From Taibaiella sp047605615 (GTDB lineage Bacteria; Bacteroidota; Bacteroidia; Chitinophagales; Chitinophagaceae): a DNA stretch of 62,456 nucleotides. Under the pieces are notes generated by a model. That model had not been told where the DNA came from. It worked only from the letters and a program-made list of their open reading frames with translations, and made no database searches. Both the position numbers and the translations under genes were made by a program. Positions 1 through 8,312 of this stretch are shown in pieces. Position 1 is the first letter of the stretch, and the number at the start of each line of letters is the position of its first letter. The stretch lies in contig JASGFI010000003.1 of NCBI GenBank assembly GCA_047605615.1, positions 1 to 62,456 of the forward strand, in the 5' to 3' direction.

Positions 1-1293
1 GATTTTGGCGGTTTCCAATTTTTCCTGCGAAAGCCTTAGTTCGGCTTCTTTGGTTTTGTTTTTTTCCTTATAAATTTTCTTTTGATAAAAATAATACAGA
101 ACAGCGAAAACCGAGATAATTGCCAAGAATAGGAAGAACAGCGATGTTTTTATTTTCCTGTTTTTTTCGTCCTGCTCCATTTTTTGGCGGTCTATCTTCT
201 GCTGCACACGCAAAATTACCAGTCCGTTGAATGTATTGTTATTTTCATTTGACGCAATAATGGCAGAATCCCGATATTTCACGGACATTTCCTTGTTTCC
301 GTTCCGCTCGTACCAACGGCTGATAACGGGATAGAAATCTTCAAACCGCTCTTGCTGTCCCGATTTTCGGATATAGGTTTCGGATTTTTTCAGCAATTCG
401 GCGGCTTCTTTCATTTTTCCCTGATAGATGTAAATATCCGCCAAAGGAATCATAGAACCCGCTGCCAGACCGTAATCCTGCGTTTTCACGGCGTTGGAAA
501 CATCTTCCCGAAAAAGTGTTTCCGCTTCTTCAAATTGTCCTTTCTGATAAAGGTTAAAACCGATATTTCCCTGAGAAATGGTGTATTGAATATCGTCTTT
601 GGTAAGGAAAGACGATTGCAGGGATTGTTTCAGATAATAATCGGAAGAATCTGTTTTGTTGAGTTTCCGGTAGCACAATCCCAAAGTATTGGCAGCCGCC
701 CAATGCGACCGCCAGTTGAAAGAATTTTCCGGAACTTCCAGCGTTTTCTTGAAATATTTAATCGCCGTAGGATAATCCCGAAACAGATAATAGCATTTCC
801 CGATAATGTGATAATATTCCGGGAGGTCGGGAAAATCTTTTGCGTTGGTTCTGCTCAGGATTTTGTCGAGTTTCAGTCCGTATTCAAAACCGATTTCATA
901 ATTTTTTTTGTCGTACCAATAATAATCCTGCAACACTTTTACGGCTCGGGCTTCTATATCCAAGATTTTTTCCTCTTTGCCTCGTTCTTCCACTTCCAAC
1001 ATTCGGTCTATGCGCTCGTTTTCCGTCCCGATATGATGAAAGATGCAATAATAAGCCAGATAAATCTCCGCCTCCAATTCCAAAGAAATATCGTTGTTCT
1101 TTTTGGCAAAAGATTTCAGTTCTTCGGATTTTTTTTGCGCTTCGGGATATGAAAGCGACATATTTTTCGCATAAAAATCATTGATTGCTACAACTTTGTC
1201 GCTGTATTTTTTGTGCAGCAAAGCATCGAACTGCGCCGGACAATCTATAACCGAAAAAAGAAAAAATGATAAATAAATTTTTATGAACCGCAT
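1..1293 (-). CDS. TPR-containing transmembrane sensor/regulator, 3' end cut by window edge
   Basis: The minus frame is open from an ATG at 1291-1293 to the window edge (431 codons, no stop). It begins with a signal peptide (MRFIKIYLSFFLFSVIDCPAQ-like, cleavage near residue 21). It continues with about 330 residues of helical repeat-like sequence rich in Tyr/Leu pairs (for example CYYLFRDYPTAIKYFKKTLE), which resembles tetratricopeptide repeats. A single membrane segment follows (around residues 378-396, SLFFLFLAIISVFAVLYYFY), then the start of a charged coiled coil. In Bacteroidota this layout precedes either a histidine kinase or a LuxR-type DNA-binding domain; that output domain lies outside the window, so the final type cannot be told. 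The gene is visibly more AT-rich than the housekeeping genes. No partner gene is visible. Confidence 0.75.
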   Translation of the reverse strand, partial: MRFIKIYLSFFLFSVIDCPAQFDALLHKKYSDKVVAINDFYAKNMSLSYPEAQKKSEELKSFAKKNNDISLELEAEIYLAYYCIFHHIGTENERIDRMLEVEERGKEEKILDIEARAVKVLQDYYWYDKKNYEIGFEYGLKLDKILSRTNAKDFPDLPEYYHIIGKCYYLFRDYPTAIKYFKKTLEVPENSFNWRSHWAAANTLGLCYRKLNKTDSSDYYLKQSLQSSFLTKDDIQYTISQGNIGFNLYQKGQFEEAETLFREDVSNAVKTQDYGLAAGSMIPLADIYIYQGKMKEAAELLKKSETYIRKSGQQERFEDFYPVISRWYERNGNKEMSVKYRDSAIIASNENNNTFNGLVILRVQQKIDRQKMEQDEKNRKIKTSLFFLFLAIISVFAVLYYFYQKKIYKEKNKTKEAELRLSQEKLETAKI

Positions 1294-1380
1294 TGTTTTT
1301 TTGCTGCCGGAAGTAAATGTATAAATATAATTGATTCCCGGCAAAAACGGACTTTTTCGATGGTATTGTTTTTTATTAAA

Positions 1381-1411
1381 GTGTTCAAAAACCTGTTAGG
1401 TTTTTGAACAC
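1381..1411. terminator. Bidirectional intrinsic terminator
   Basis: A perfect 14-bp stem (GTGTTCAAAAACCT, 1381-1394, with its complement at 1398-1411) closes a 3-nt loop. T-rich sequence lies on both sides. It sits directly behind the stop codon of the minus-strand FG-GAP gene and separates it from the next minus-strand gene. Confidence 0.8.
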
Positions 1412-1413
1412 TT

Positions 1414-3285
1414 TTATTCCTTCACAAAACTCCCGCTATATCCGTCAATTCGGAAGAAATACACACCCGGACCGAAGGCGGAAACATCTACCCGCAGCGT
1501 TTCCGTACCGGAAGCGGCTACTGTTTTCACGGTTTTGCCGGAAGCATCTGTGATGGTCAGCACGCCTTTTGAGCCAACCACTATGTTCAGCACATTTTCG
1601 GCGGGGTTGGGATATATTTTTATTCCGGTGGATGTCGGGAACGTGACCGTTTGGACTGTCGAATACGCATAACCGCCGTCCGCATCAATTTGTTTCAGGC
1701 GGTAATAGTTGACACCCGAAAGTGGCAATTGGTCCGTGTACAAGTATTGTTGCGGGATACTTGTCGTACCTGCACCTGCTACGAAACCGATTTTGGAAAA
1801 AATCTTTCCGTTGGCAGAGCGTTCCACGTCAAAACCTTTGTTGTTCACTTCATTAGCCGTTTGCCATTGCAACAAGGCATAATTGCGATTGGCTTTGGCG
1901 ATGTAGCTGATGAGGGTTACGGGCAGCGTGGAAGCGTCAGCAAAAATATAGGCCGCTCCGGCAGCTGACGCACTGTTTGCCCCTGAGGCATCGTAGTCTT
2001 GTCCATAAGCACCCACAATGGCATAGCCCCCGGCAATGGCAACACCATAACCAAAATTATCAGAAGTAACCCGGTCGGCAGCTACGAGTTTCTGTTGCTG
2101 TGTCCAGCTATTATTGTCTAACTTAAAGATATAAGCCGCTCCGGCAGATGACAGACTGTTTGCCCCTGAGGCATCGTAGTCTTGCCCATAAGCACCCACA
2201 ATGGCATAGCCATCCGTAATGCCAACATGATAACCAAAATAATCAGAACCAACCCGGTCGGCAGCTACGAGTTTCTGCTGCTGCGTCCAACTACCATTGT
2301 CGAGCTTGAAGATATAAGCTGCTCCGGCAGATGACAGACTGTTTGCCCCCGAGGCATCGTAGTCCTGTCCATAAGCACCCACAATGGCATAGCCATCGGT
2401 AATGGCAACACCAAGACCAAAATAATCATAAGTAGCCCGGTCAGCAGCTACTAATTTTTGTTGCTGTACCCAGCTACCACTATTTAACTTAAAGATGTAT
2501 GCTGCTCCGGCAGATGACGCACTGTTTGCTCCTGAGGTATCGAAGTCCTGCTGCGTGGCACCCACAATGGCATAGCCATTGGTAATGGCAACACTTTGGC
2601 CAAAATTATCATAAGCAACCCGGTCGGCAGCTACCAGTTTTTGCTGCTGTACCCAGCTACCATTAGTTAACTTAAAGATGTAGGCTGCTCCGGCATTTGC
2701 CGCACTGTTTGCCCCTGAGGCATCGTAATCCTGCTGCATGGCACCCACAATGGCATAGCCATCGGTAATGGCAACACTAATGCCAAAATAATCAGTAGAA
2801 ACCCGGTCGGCAGCTACCAACTTTTGCTGAAAAGCCCAGCTGCCATTTTCCCGTTTAAAAATATAGGCCGCTCCGGCATTTGCCACGCTGTTTGCCCCTG
2901 AGGCATCGTAGTCCTGCAGAAAGGCTCCCACAATGGCATAACCATCGGTAATGGCAACGGTACTGCCAAAAAAATCACCGGCAACACGGTCGGCAGCTAC
3001 CAACTTTTGCTGAAAAGCCCAGCTGCCATTTTCCCGTTTAAAAATATAGGCCGCTCCGGCATTTGCCACGCTGTTTGCCCCTGAGGCATCGTAGTCCTGA
3101 TAATAGGCTCCCACAATGGCATAATTGCCATCGGTAGCAACACTATAACCAAAATTATCGGTAGCAACACGGTCGCCGGCTACAATTTTATAGGCCTGTG
3201 CCAGCGTTTGCGCTTTGCCTGCCAAACCTGACAGCAATAGTGTAATCAATAAAAATAGAAGAGTAGCATTTCTTTTCATGTGCAT
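1414..3285 (-). CDS. Secreted FG-GAP repeat (predicted seven-bladed beta-propeller) protein with T9SS sorting domain
   Basis: The 623-residue protein starts with a signal peptide ending near GKAQ; ATG codons at residues 1 and 3 are both possible starts. Seven tandem repeats of about 61 residues follow (roughly 30-455), each with a D-x-FG-x-x-V core, DGYAIVGA, QDYDASGAN and AGAAYIF. They resemble the FG-GAP family, and seven copies fit one closed beta-propeller. The DNA repeats have a 183-bp period and are nearly identical between some neighbours (for example 2811 and 2994 onward). A linker of the LPVTLISYIA...ALLQWQTANE type and a type A T9SS sorting domain (KIYPNPAENVLNI ... GVYFFRIDG) end the protein. 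It is probably exported and surface-anchored or released; the ligand is unknown. The C-terminal 190 bp nearly match the next gene. Confidence 0.88.
   Translation of the reverse strand: MHMKRNATLLFLLITLLLSGLAGKAQTLAQAYKIVAGDRVATDNFGYSVATDGNYAIVGAYYQDYDASGANSVANAGAAYIFKRENGSWAFQQKLVAADRVAGDFFGSTVAITDGYAIVGAFLQDYDASGANSVANAGAAYIFKRENGSWAFQQKLVAADRVSTDYFGISVAITDGYAIVGAMQQDYDASGANSAANAGAAYIFKLTNGSWVQQQKLVAADRVAYDNFGQSVAITNGYAIVGATQQDFDTSGANSASSAGAAYIFKLNSGSWVQQQKLVAADRATYDYFGLGVAITDGYAIVGAYGQDYDASGANSLSSAGAAYIFKLDNGSWTQQQKLVAADRVGSDYFGYHVGITDGYAIVGAYGQDYDASGANSLSSAGAAYIFKLDNNSWTQQQKLVAADRVTSDNFGYGVAIAGGYAIVGAYGQDYDASGANSASAAGAAYIFADASTLPVTLISYIAKANRNYALLQWQTANEVNNKGFDVERSANGKIFSKIGFVAGAGTTSIPQQYLYTDQLPLSGVNYYRLKQIDADGGYAYSTVQTVTFPTSTGIKIYPNPAENVLNIVVGSKGVLTITDASGKTVKTVAASGTETLRVDVSAFGPGVYFFRIDGYSGSFVKE
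1644..1834 (-). repeat. C-terminal cassette, copy A
   Basis: About 190 bp here is nearly identical to 3653-3843 inside the neighbouring T9SS gene. It encodes the segment from GFDVERS to VNYYRLKQID and beyond, just before the sorting domain. Differences are a few substitutions only. Confidence 0.85.
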
Positions 3286-3419
3286 TTAAGTTTTGCATGC
3301 GAAGTTAGCACAATAAGTTGTAGGATACCCAAAAATGGTTTGCCGTTTTCCCGAAAACATCTGTTTCCATAGCTATAACCATGGCATCCCTTCAGGATTT
3401 CTCGAACATCGGATTACAT

Positions 3420-5465
3420 TCACTGTTTGATAAAACTGCCGGTGTGTCCGTCAATTCGGAAGAAATACACTCCGGGACTTAAAGCGGAAATGTCTATTTG
3501 CAATGTTCCCGCACCGGTGGCGGTGACTGTTTTCACTGTTTTTCCGGAAGCACCTGTGATAGTCAGCAGGCCTTTTGCGCCGGCAAGGGTGATGTTCAAC
3601 TCCTTTGCCACAGGATTCGGGTAGACTTTTACGCCTCTTGCGGTGGGGAAACTGACCGTTTGGACTGTCGAATACGCATAACCGCCGTCCACATCAATTT
3701 GTTTCAGGCGGTAATAGTTGACACCCGAAAGTGGCAATTGGTCCGTGTACAAGTATTGTTGCGGGATACTTGTCGTACCTGCACCTGCTACGAAACCGAT
3801 TTTGGAAAAAACCTTTCCGTCCGCGGAGCGTTCCACGTCAAAACCGAGATTGTTGGTTTCCATAGCGGTGGCCCATTGCAGCAAGGCGGCATCGCCTTTT
3901 TTGGTGGCGGTAAAATTGACGAGCGTTACCGGGAGCGCGCTTTGGTATTCGTATGCGCCCATGTCTATGGTGCCGCCTATGCCCCTTGTATTGCCGGCCA
4001 AATCCGTTGTGGTTGTATTCAACGCATTACTTCCCGTGTTGATTGCAGGACTACTGCTTTTCAAAGTATAATCTCCGTTTGCGGTGTCGGTAAAAACAGC
4101 CGTTGCTGCCAGACTTGTGGCATTGATATTGCCTGTTCCCGAAGGATTTGTTCCCTTTATCAAAGAATAGGTTGCGGTGTAACTTCCGGTAACCGCATCC
4201 CAAACAATACTGTTTTGCAAAACAGGTGTGCTGCTGCTGTTATAAAATCCGGTGCTACCGTTATTGGCAATAGTGGTATTGGTAATTGTCGGCGAAGAAG
4301 AAGTAGCATTATATATTCCGCCGCCGTAGTAAGTGGTAGCTGTATTTCCGGTAAAGCTGCAATTGGTAATCGTTGGCGAAGAAGAATTATTATACATTCC
4401 ACCACCAGAAGAAGTAGCCGTATTTTCGGTAAAATCACAGTTGGCAATCGTTGGCGAAGCAGAATACCAATTACACATTCCGCCTCCGTAATAAGAAGCC
4501 GTATTTCCAGTAAAGCTGCAATTGGTAATGGTTGGCTTAGAAGAAGAAGAAGAGTTATACATTCCGCCACCTACGGTGGTAGCCGTATTTCCGGTAAAGC
4601 TGCAATTGGTAATCGTTGGCGAAGAAGCATTGTTATACATTCCGCCGCCGTAAGAAGTCGTATTTCCGTTAAAGTTACAATTGGTAATGGTGGGCGAAGA
4701 ATAATAATTAAGCACTCCACCGCCGTAAGAAGCCGAATTTCCGGTAAAATTACAATCGCTAATGGTAGGCGTAGATTCATAATTATACATTCCGCCACCG
4801 GAAGTTGCTGCCTTATTTCCGTTAAAGTTACAATTAGTAATGGTGGGCGAAGAAGTACAGTTATACATTCCGCCACCGTAATATCTGGAAATCGTTTGGC
4901 TGTTTACGGTAATAGTTCCGGAAGAAGATGTGGAATAAGCACTTGTAACCGTAAAACCGTCCAACAGAGCCGCTCCTACTTCTCCCACAGAAATGACAAC
5001 GTGATAAGCGTCATCGGTAGTAGTTGCGATGTCGCCGCTTAGAATTGTGTTCGTGTAATCTCGTGTATCGGTCAGGTCGTCAATGCCGTTATCAGGGTCG
5101 AAACCGCCGTAAATCTGCACATTGTTTACCATTACAAAAGCGTTGTCCCTGTCTGTTGCGGAAGTCAAAGCGTTGCTTGCTGCATTGTATAGTGGTTTGT
5201 AAGTGCCTTTGGCAACGTAGATTTTCAGCGGGCTACTGGTAGTCCAGCTGCTGTCGGTTCGGGCGTATTTCAGCGCATCGGCGAGTTGCGTGAGGGCGTT
5301 TGCCCAAGTAGTTCCCGTTCCCGTTCCGGTGGCAGAAGCGTTTACATACAAGATGTTGTTGCTGTCAGGCGTTTGAGCTTTATTCTCCAAACAAGATAGC
5401 AACAATGCTACCCATAAAATTAGGTGGTTAAGCTTGAGATATTGTGTTGTGGAAATTGCTTTCAT
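3420..5465 (-). CDS. Secreted right-handed beta-helix (choice-of-anchor Q type) protein with T9SS sorting domain
   Basis: The 681-residue protein has a signal peptide (cleavage near ENKAQ). A conserved N-terminal module follows (ILYVNASATGTGTG.TWANALTQLADAL, IYVAKGTYKP). Then come about eight short imperfect repeats built on GGGMYN..SSPTITNC.FTGNTA (around residues 195-400), the pattern of parallel beta-helix adhesins. The next part (SSPAINTGSN, DLAGNTRGIGGTIDMGAYEYQ) is typical of the choice-of-anchor Q family. The C-terminus is a type A T9SS sorting domain (VKVYPNPVAKELNI ... GVYFFRIDGH). It lies on the same strand as the FG-GAP gene, with a 134-bp gap. It probably acts as a surface or matrix protein; no catalytic motif is obvious. 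Confidence 0.87.
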   Translation of the reverse strand: MKAISTTQYLKLNHLILWVALLLSCLENKAQTPDSNNILYVNASATGTGTGTTWANALTQLADALKYARTDSSWTTSSPLKIYVAKGTYKPLYNAASNALTSATDRDNAFVMVNNVQIYGGFDPDNGIDDLTDTRDYTNTILSGDIATTTDDAYHVVISVGEVGAALLDGFTVTSAYSTSSSGTITVNSQTISRYYGGGMYNCTSSPTITNCNFNGNKAATSGGGMYNYESTPTISDCNFTGNSASYGGGVLNYYSSPTITNCNFNGNTTSYGGGMYNNASSPTITNCSFTGNTATTVGGGMYNSSSSSKPTITNCSFTGNTASYYGGGMCNWYSASPTIANCDFTENTATSSGGGMYNNSSSPTITNCSFTGNTATTYYGGGIYNATSSSPTITNTTIANNGSTGFYNSSSTPVLQNSIVWDAVTGSYTATYSLIKGTNPSGTGNINATSLAATAVFTDTANGDYTLKSSSPAINTGSNALNTTTTDLAGNTRGIGGTIDMGAYEYQSALPVTLVNFTATKKGDAALLQWATAMETNNLGFDVERSADGKVFSKIGFVAGAGTTSIPQQYLYTDQLPLSGVNYYRLKQIDVDGGYAYSTVQTVSFPTARGVKVYPNPVAKELNITLAGAKGLLTITGASGKTVKTVTATGAGTLQIDISALSPGVYFFRIDGHTGSFIKQ
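3653..3843 (-). repeat. C-terminal cassette, copy B
   Basis: Near-identical to 1644-1834 (see copy A), in the same orientation and at the same place relative to the sorting domain. Confidence 0.85.
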
Positions 5466-5641
5466 AATAAATAAAAATTATATTTATTTGTTTATTGTAA
5501 TTATGGTTGCTCTGCCATTTCATTGATTTTTTGGTGATGAAAATGAGATGTCGCCGTAAATCGGTTTCAAGACCATTTTCAGGATATAAATAGTGCTTTT
5601 TATTGGCTTCGACCCTCGCTGCGGTAGGGTTTAAGATTGGA

Positions 5642-5986
5642 CTATCTACTTTTCGTAAATGGTATTACCGCCTGAGAAAAGAAATTTATAGTTATAACTC
5701 CCAAAATAATTAACACGATTCCAATAAGTGCAGGAATGTCTAATTTTTGTTTGAATATCAAAATGGAAATTGTCGTTGTCAATACAATACCCACACCTCC
5801 CCAAATTGCGTATGCTACGCCTAATGGGATTGTTTTGAGCACTAAAGACAAAAAATAAAAACTAATCAAATGGGCTATTGCCACAATTGTTGTAGGAAGC
5901 CATTTTGTAAAACCGTCGGATGCCTGTATGAAACTTGAACCCAAGATTTCAAATACGATTGCTAATGCTAAGAATAAATATTTCAT
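5642..5986 (-). CDS. SMR-family small multidrug/guanidinium-type transporter
   Basis: This 114-residue protein has four hydrophobic helices and the small multidrug resistance signature: an essential membrane Glu at residue 13 (IVFEILGSSF), then KWLPT, and AYAIWGGVGIV in helix 3. Proteins of the EmrE/SugE/Gdx family act as antiparallel dimers and exchange protons for cationic drugs or guanidinium; the sequence alone does not say which. The start was taken at the ATG at 5986, matching the family's N-terminus; an in-frame ATG nine codons upstream would add an atypical leader. A TACCTTTA box at 6038-6045 lies about 50 nt upstream. It is a lone gene with no paired SMR subunit. Confidence 0.9.
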   Translation of the reverse strand: MKYLFLALAIVFEILGSSFIQASDGFTKWLPTTIVAIAHLISFYFLSLVLKTIPLGVAYAIWGGVGIVLTTTISILIFKQKLDIPALIGIVLIILGVITINFFSQAVIPFTKSR

Positions 5987-6037
5987 TGTCTTGAAATTGG
6001 GTACCGCCTGCAAAACGTGCTTTTACAAGAACTTTCG

Positions 6038-6045
6038 TAAAGGTA
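6038..6045 (-). promoter_or_regulatory. -7 box for SMR gene
   Basis: TACCTTTA on the minus strand, one mismatch to the Bacteroidota -7 consensus TAnnTTTG, about 50 nt before the start at 5986. Confidence 0.45.
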
Positions 6046-6290
6046 GCCACCCCGCCACCCCAAATGCCAAAAAGTACACGAACCCCGGAAAAAAGTACAC
6101 GGACGTAGCTTTTCCGTACACGAAGGCGCGGCATGGCGGATGAAAAGCCGGGGAGTGGCGTTTGGTAAGTGCCTCCCGGCTCACTCAAAAATAGCCTATC
6201 AGCAATCCCAACAATACAATTTGAACAAGTGCCAAGTATGGAACCGCCCCGAACGACATTGGCCCCTACCCGCCAACCCAATGATTTTGC

Positions 6291-6298
6291 TACCTTTG
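6291..6298 (+). promoter_or_regulatory. -7 box for purD
   Basis: TACCTTTG, an exact match to TAnnTTTG, ends 28 nt before the purD ATG. Confidence 0.65.
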
Positions 6299-6326
6299 CC
6301 GCTGTTTATTTTGCCTTACGATACTT

Positions 6327-7616
6327 ATGAATATACTCCTACTGGGTTCGGGTGGCAGGGAATGTGCCATGGCTTGGAAAATAGCCCAAAGTACTACCTG
6401 CCGCAAACTGTTCGTAGCCCCCGGAAACCCCGGCACCGCCGCTTACGGCACCAATGTAAACCTGTCTGTTTTGGATTTCGAGGGCATCCGAAATTTTTGT
6501 TTGCAACACAATATAGACATACTGGTACCCGGCGGCGAAGATAGCTTGGTGGCCGGCATATACGATTACATCAAAGACGACGAACGTACCGAACACATAA
6601 TAGTGGCGGGTCCCTCGGCCGAAGGCGCGCGGCTGGAAGGCAGCAAGGCATTTTCCAAAAAATTCATGGAACGCCACAACATACCCACGGCGGCCTACCG
6701 CGAGTTCAACGAAGCCAATTTTGAAGACGGCATCGGCTACCTGAGCCAACACGCCACGCCCATAGTGTTGAAAGCAGACGGCCTTGCGGCGGGCAAAGGC
6801 GTAGTGATTACTTCGGACATAGCCGAGGCCAAAGAGGTATTTACCGCCATGATTAAAGAGGCGCAATTTGGCGAAGCAAGCAAAACGGTAGTGGTGGAGC
6901 AGTTTTTGTCCGGCATAGAGCTTTCGGTATTTGCCTTGACCGACGGCGAGCATTATGTATTGCTGCCCGAAGCCAAGGACTACAAGCGCGTCGGCGAAGG
7001 CGATACCGGGCCCAATACGGGCGGAATGGGTGCCGTAAGCCCCGTTCCCTTTGCACAAAATGAATTTATGCAAAAGGTAAAAGACCGCATAGTAAGCCCC
7101 ACCGTAAATGGTTTGAAGCAAGAAAACATAACCTACCAAGGCTTCATATTCTTTGGCCTCATCAACGTAGGCGGCGACCCTTATGTAATAGAATACAACT
7201 GCCGCATGGGCGACCCCGAAACCGAAGTGGTGATGCCCCGGCTGGAAAACGACTTGGTGGACCTAATCCTGAAAATGCAACAAAAAAGATTGGATACCGT
7301 AACGGTCAAACATAGTGCCGCCGCGGCGGCCACGGTAATGTTGGTATCGGAAGGCTACCCGGGCCAGTACCCAAAGGGGCGCGTGATGACCGGTTGGGAA
7401 AATGTAACGGGCAGCACCTTGTTTCATGCGGGCACTGCCGATGAATATGGCGAAATAGTGACCAATGGTGGCCGAGTGTTGGCCATTACGTCCTATGGCG
7501 ATACCATAGAAGCTGCGCTGCGGCAATCTTACAAAAATGCGGCATTGGTCAACTACCAAGGCAAATATTACAGGAAGGACATAGGCTACGAATTTGCGGC
7601 GGGCAAAAATTCATAA
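6327..7616 (+). CDS. purD: Phosphoribosylamine--glycine ligase (GAR synthetase)
   Basis: PurD joins glycine to phosphoribosylamine with ATP, the second step of de novo purine synthesis. At 429 residues it has the family's usual length. It begins MNILLLGSGGRE, the classic N-terminus. It carries the ATP-grasp glycine-rich segment DGLAAGKGVV (151-160), TGPNTGGMGA, and the late metal-binding stretch IEYNCRMGDPETE. It leads a plus-strand run of four genes (purD, DUF3109, membrane protein, rfaE2), with a 32-bp gap to the next. A good -7 box lies 28 nt upstream. Confidence 0.97.
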   Translation: MNILLLGSGGRECAMAWKIAQSTTCRKLFVAPGNPGTAAYGTNVNLSVLDFEGIRNFCLQHNIDILVPGGEDSLVAGIYDYIKDDERTEHIIVAGPSAEGARLEGSKAFSKKFMERHNIPTAAYREFNEANFEDGIGYLSQHATPIVLKADGLAAGKGVVITSDIAEAKEVFTAMIKEAQFGEASKTVVVEQFLSGIELSVFALTDGEHYVLLPEAKDYKRVGEGDTGPNTGGMGAVSPVPFAQNEFMQKVKDRIVSPTVNGLKQENITYQGFIFFGLINVGGDPYVIEYNCRMGDPETEVVMPRLENDLVDLILKMQQKRLDTVTVKHSAAAAATVMLVSEGYPGQYPKGRVMTGWENVTGSTLFHAGTADEYGEIVTNGGRVLAITSYGDTIEAALRQSYKNAALVNYQGKYYRKDIGYEFAAGKNS

Positions 7617-7648
7617 GCGGCAATTTTCACTAAAACCATAGCATAACG

Positions 7649-8227
7649 GTGATTGCGATAGACAACATATTGATAAGCGACGAGGTAGTGGAAAAGCAAT
7701 TCGTTTGCAACCTCGACAAGTGCAAGGGCGGCTGCTGCGTTGACGGCGACACGGGTGCGCCCATCACGCAAGAAGAAGCGGATATAATAGAGGATATTTA
7801 TCCCATGCTGAAGCCTTTGCTGGCACCCAACGCCGTAGCCTTGATAGAAGACGAAGGTGCCTATACCTTCGACGACGAATATGGCTTGGTGACACCTACG
7901 CTCAACGGCGGTATATGTGCCTATGGTTTTTACGACGAAAAAGGAATAGTAAAATGTGCCATAGAGCAATTGTACAGGGAAGATAAAATTACGTTCAAGA
8001 AGCCCATCAGCTGCCATTTGTTCCCCATCCGCATTACCGAATACGACAGCTTCGAGGCGGTGAATTACGAACCCCGCGACACCTTGTGCAAGCCGGCCTG
8101 CAAGCTGGGCAAATCCTTGAAAATACCCGTTTACCAATTTCTCAAAGAGCCTTTGGTACGCAAATACGGGGCAGATTTTTACGATGCGTTGGATGCCACG
8201 GCCAAAGCCAATTTTGGGGTGGAGTAA
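7649..8227 (+). CDS. DUF3109 family cysteine-cluster protein
   Basis: The 192-residue cytoplasmic protein starts at GTG, since no ATG fits the family N-terminus (MIAIDNILISDEVVEKQF). Eight cysteines stand in the spaced pattern C.LDKCKGGCC...ICAYG...KCAIEQ...CHLFPIR...LCKPACKLG. This pattern is typical of the DUF3109/YkgJ-like clusters thought to bind zinc or iron-sulphur. Its function is unknown. It is commonly found in Bacteroidota; here it follows purD closely and is probably co-transcribed with it. Confidence 0.85.
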   Translation: MIAIDNILISDEVVEKQFVCNLDKCKGGCCVDGDTGAPITQEEADIIEDIYPMLKPLLAPNAVALIEDEGAYTFDDEYGLVTPTLNGGICAYGFYDEKGIVKCAIEQLYREDKITFKKPISCHLFPIRITEYDSFEAVNYEPRDTLCKPACKLGKSLKIPVYQFLKEPLVRKYGADFYDALDATAKANFGVE

Positions 8228-8312
8228 GTGGTTTTTGCATGACAAGAGTAACCAAGAAACAAACTTACATAAAAGCAAAAAACAATCTTGTTACCATTAC
8301 CAACAACCAGAC

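Larger units (their letters stand above)
5987..6326. other. Divergent intergenic region between SMR transporter and purD
   Basis: This 340-bp stretch holds no convincing gene or tRNA. It contains promoter-like boxes for both flanking genes (TACCTTTA at 6038-6045 on the minus strand, TACCTTTG at 6291-6298 on the plus strand). AAAGTACACG occurs twice (around 6072 and 6094), a short direct repeat of unknown meaning. Confidence 0.6.

Noticed and set aside
4160..4870. CRISPR-like regularly spaced repeats
   Set aside because: The repeats (about 84-90 bp) are coding, in frame and uninterrupted by unique spacers.
4160..4876. Two short minus-strand frames rich in MAECI..LLRQRLP repeats
   Set aside because: They are the +1 frame of the beta-helix repeats and lie wholly inside that gene.
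3498..5042. A 514-codon plus-strand frame opposite the beta-helix gene
   Set aside because: Its repeats (ISGKAAIGNRW) simply mirror the beta-helix repeats on the other strand, and it has no plausible start context.
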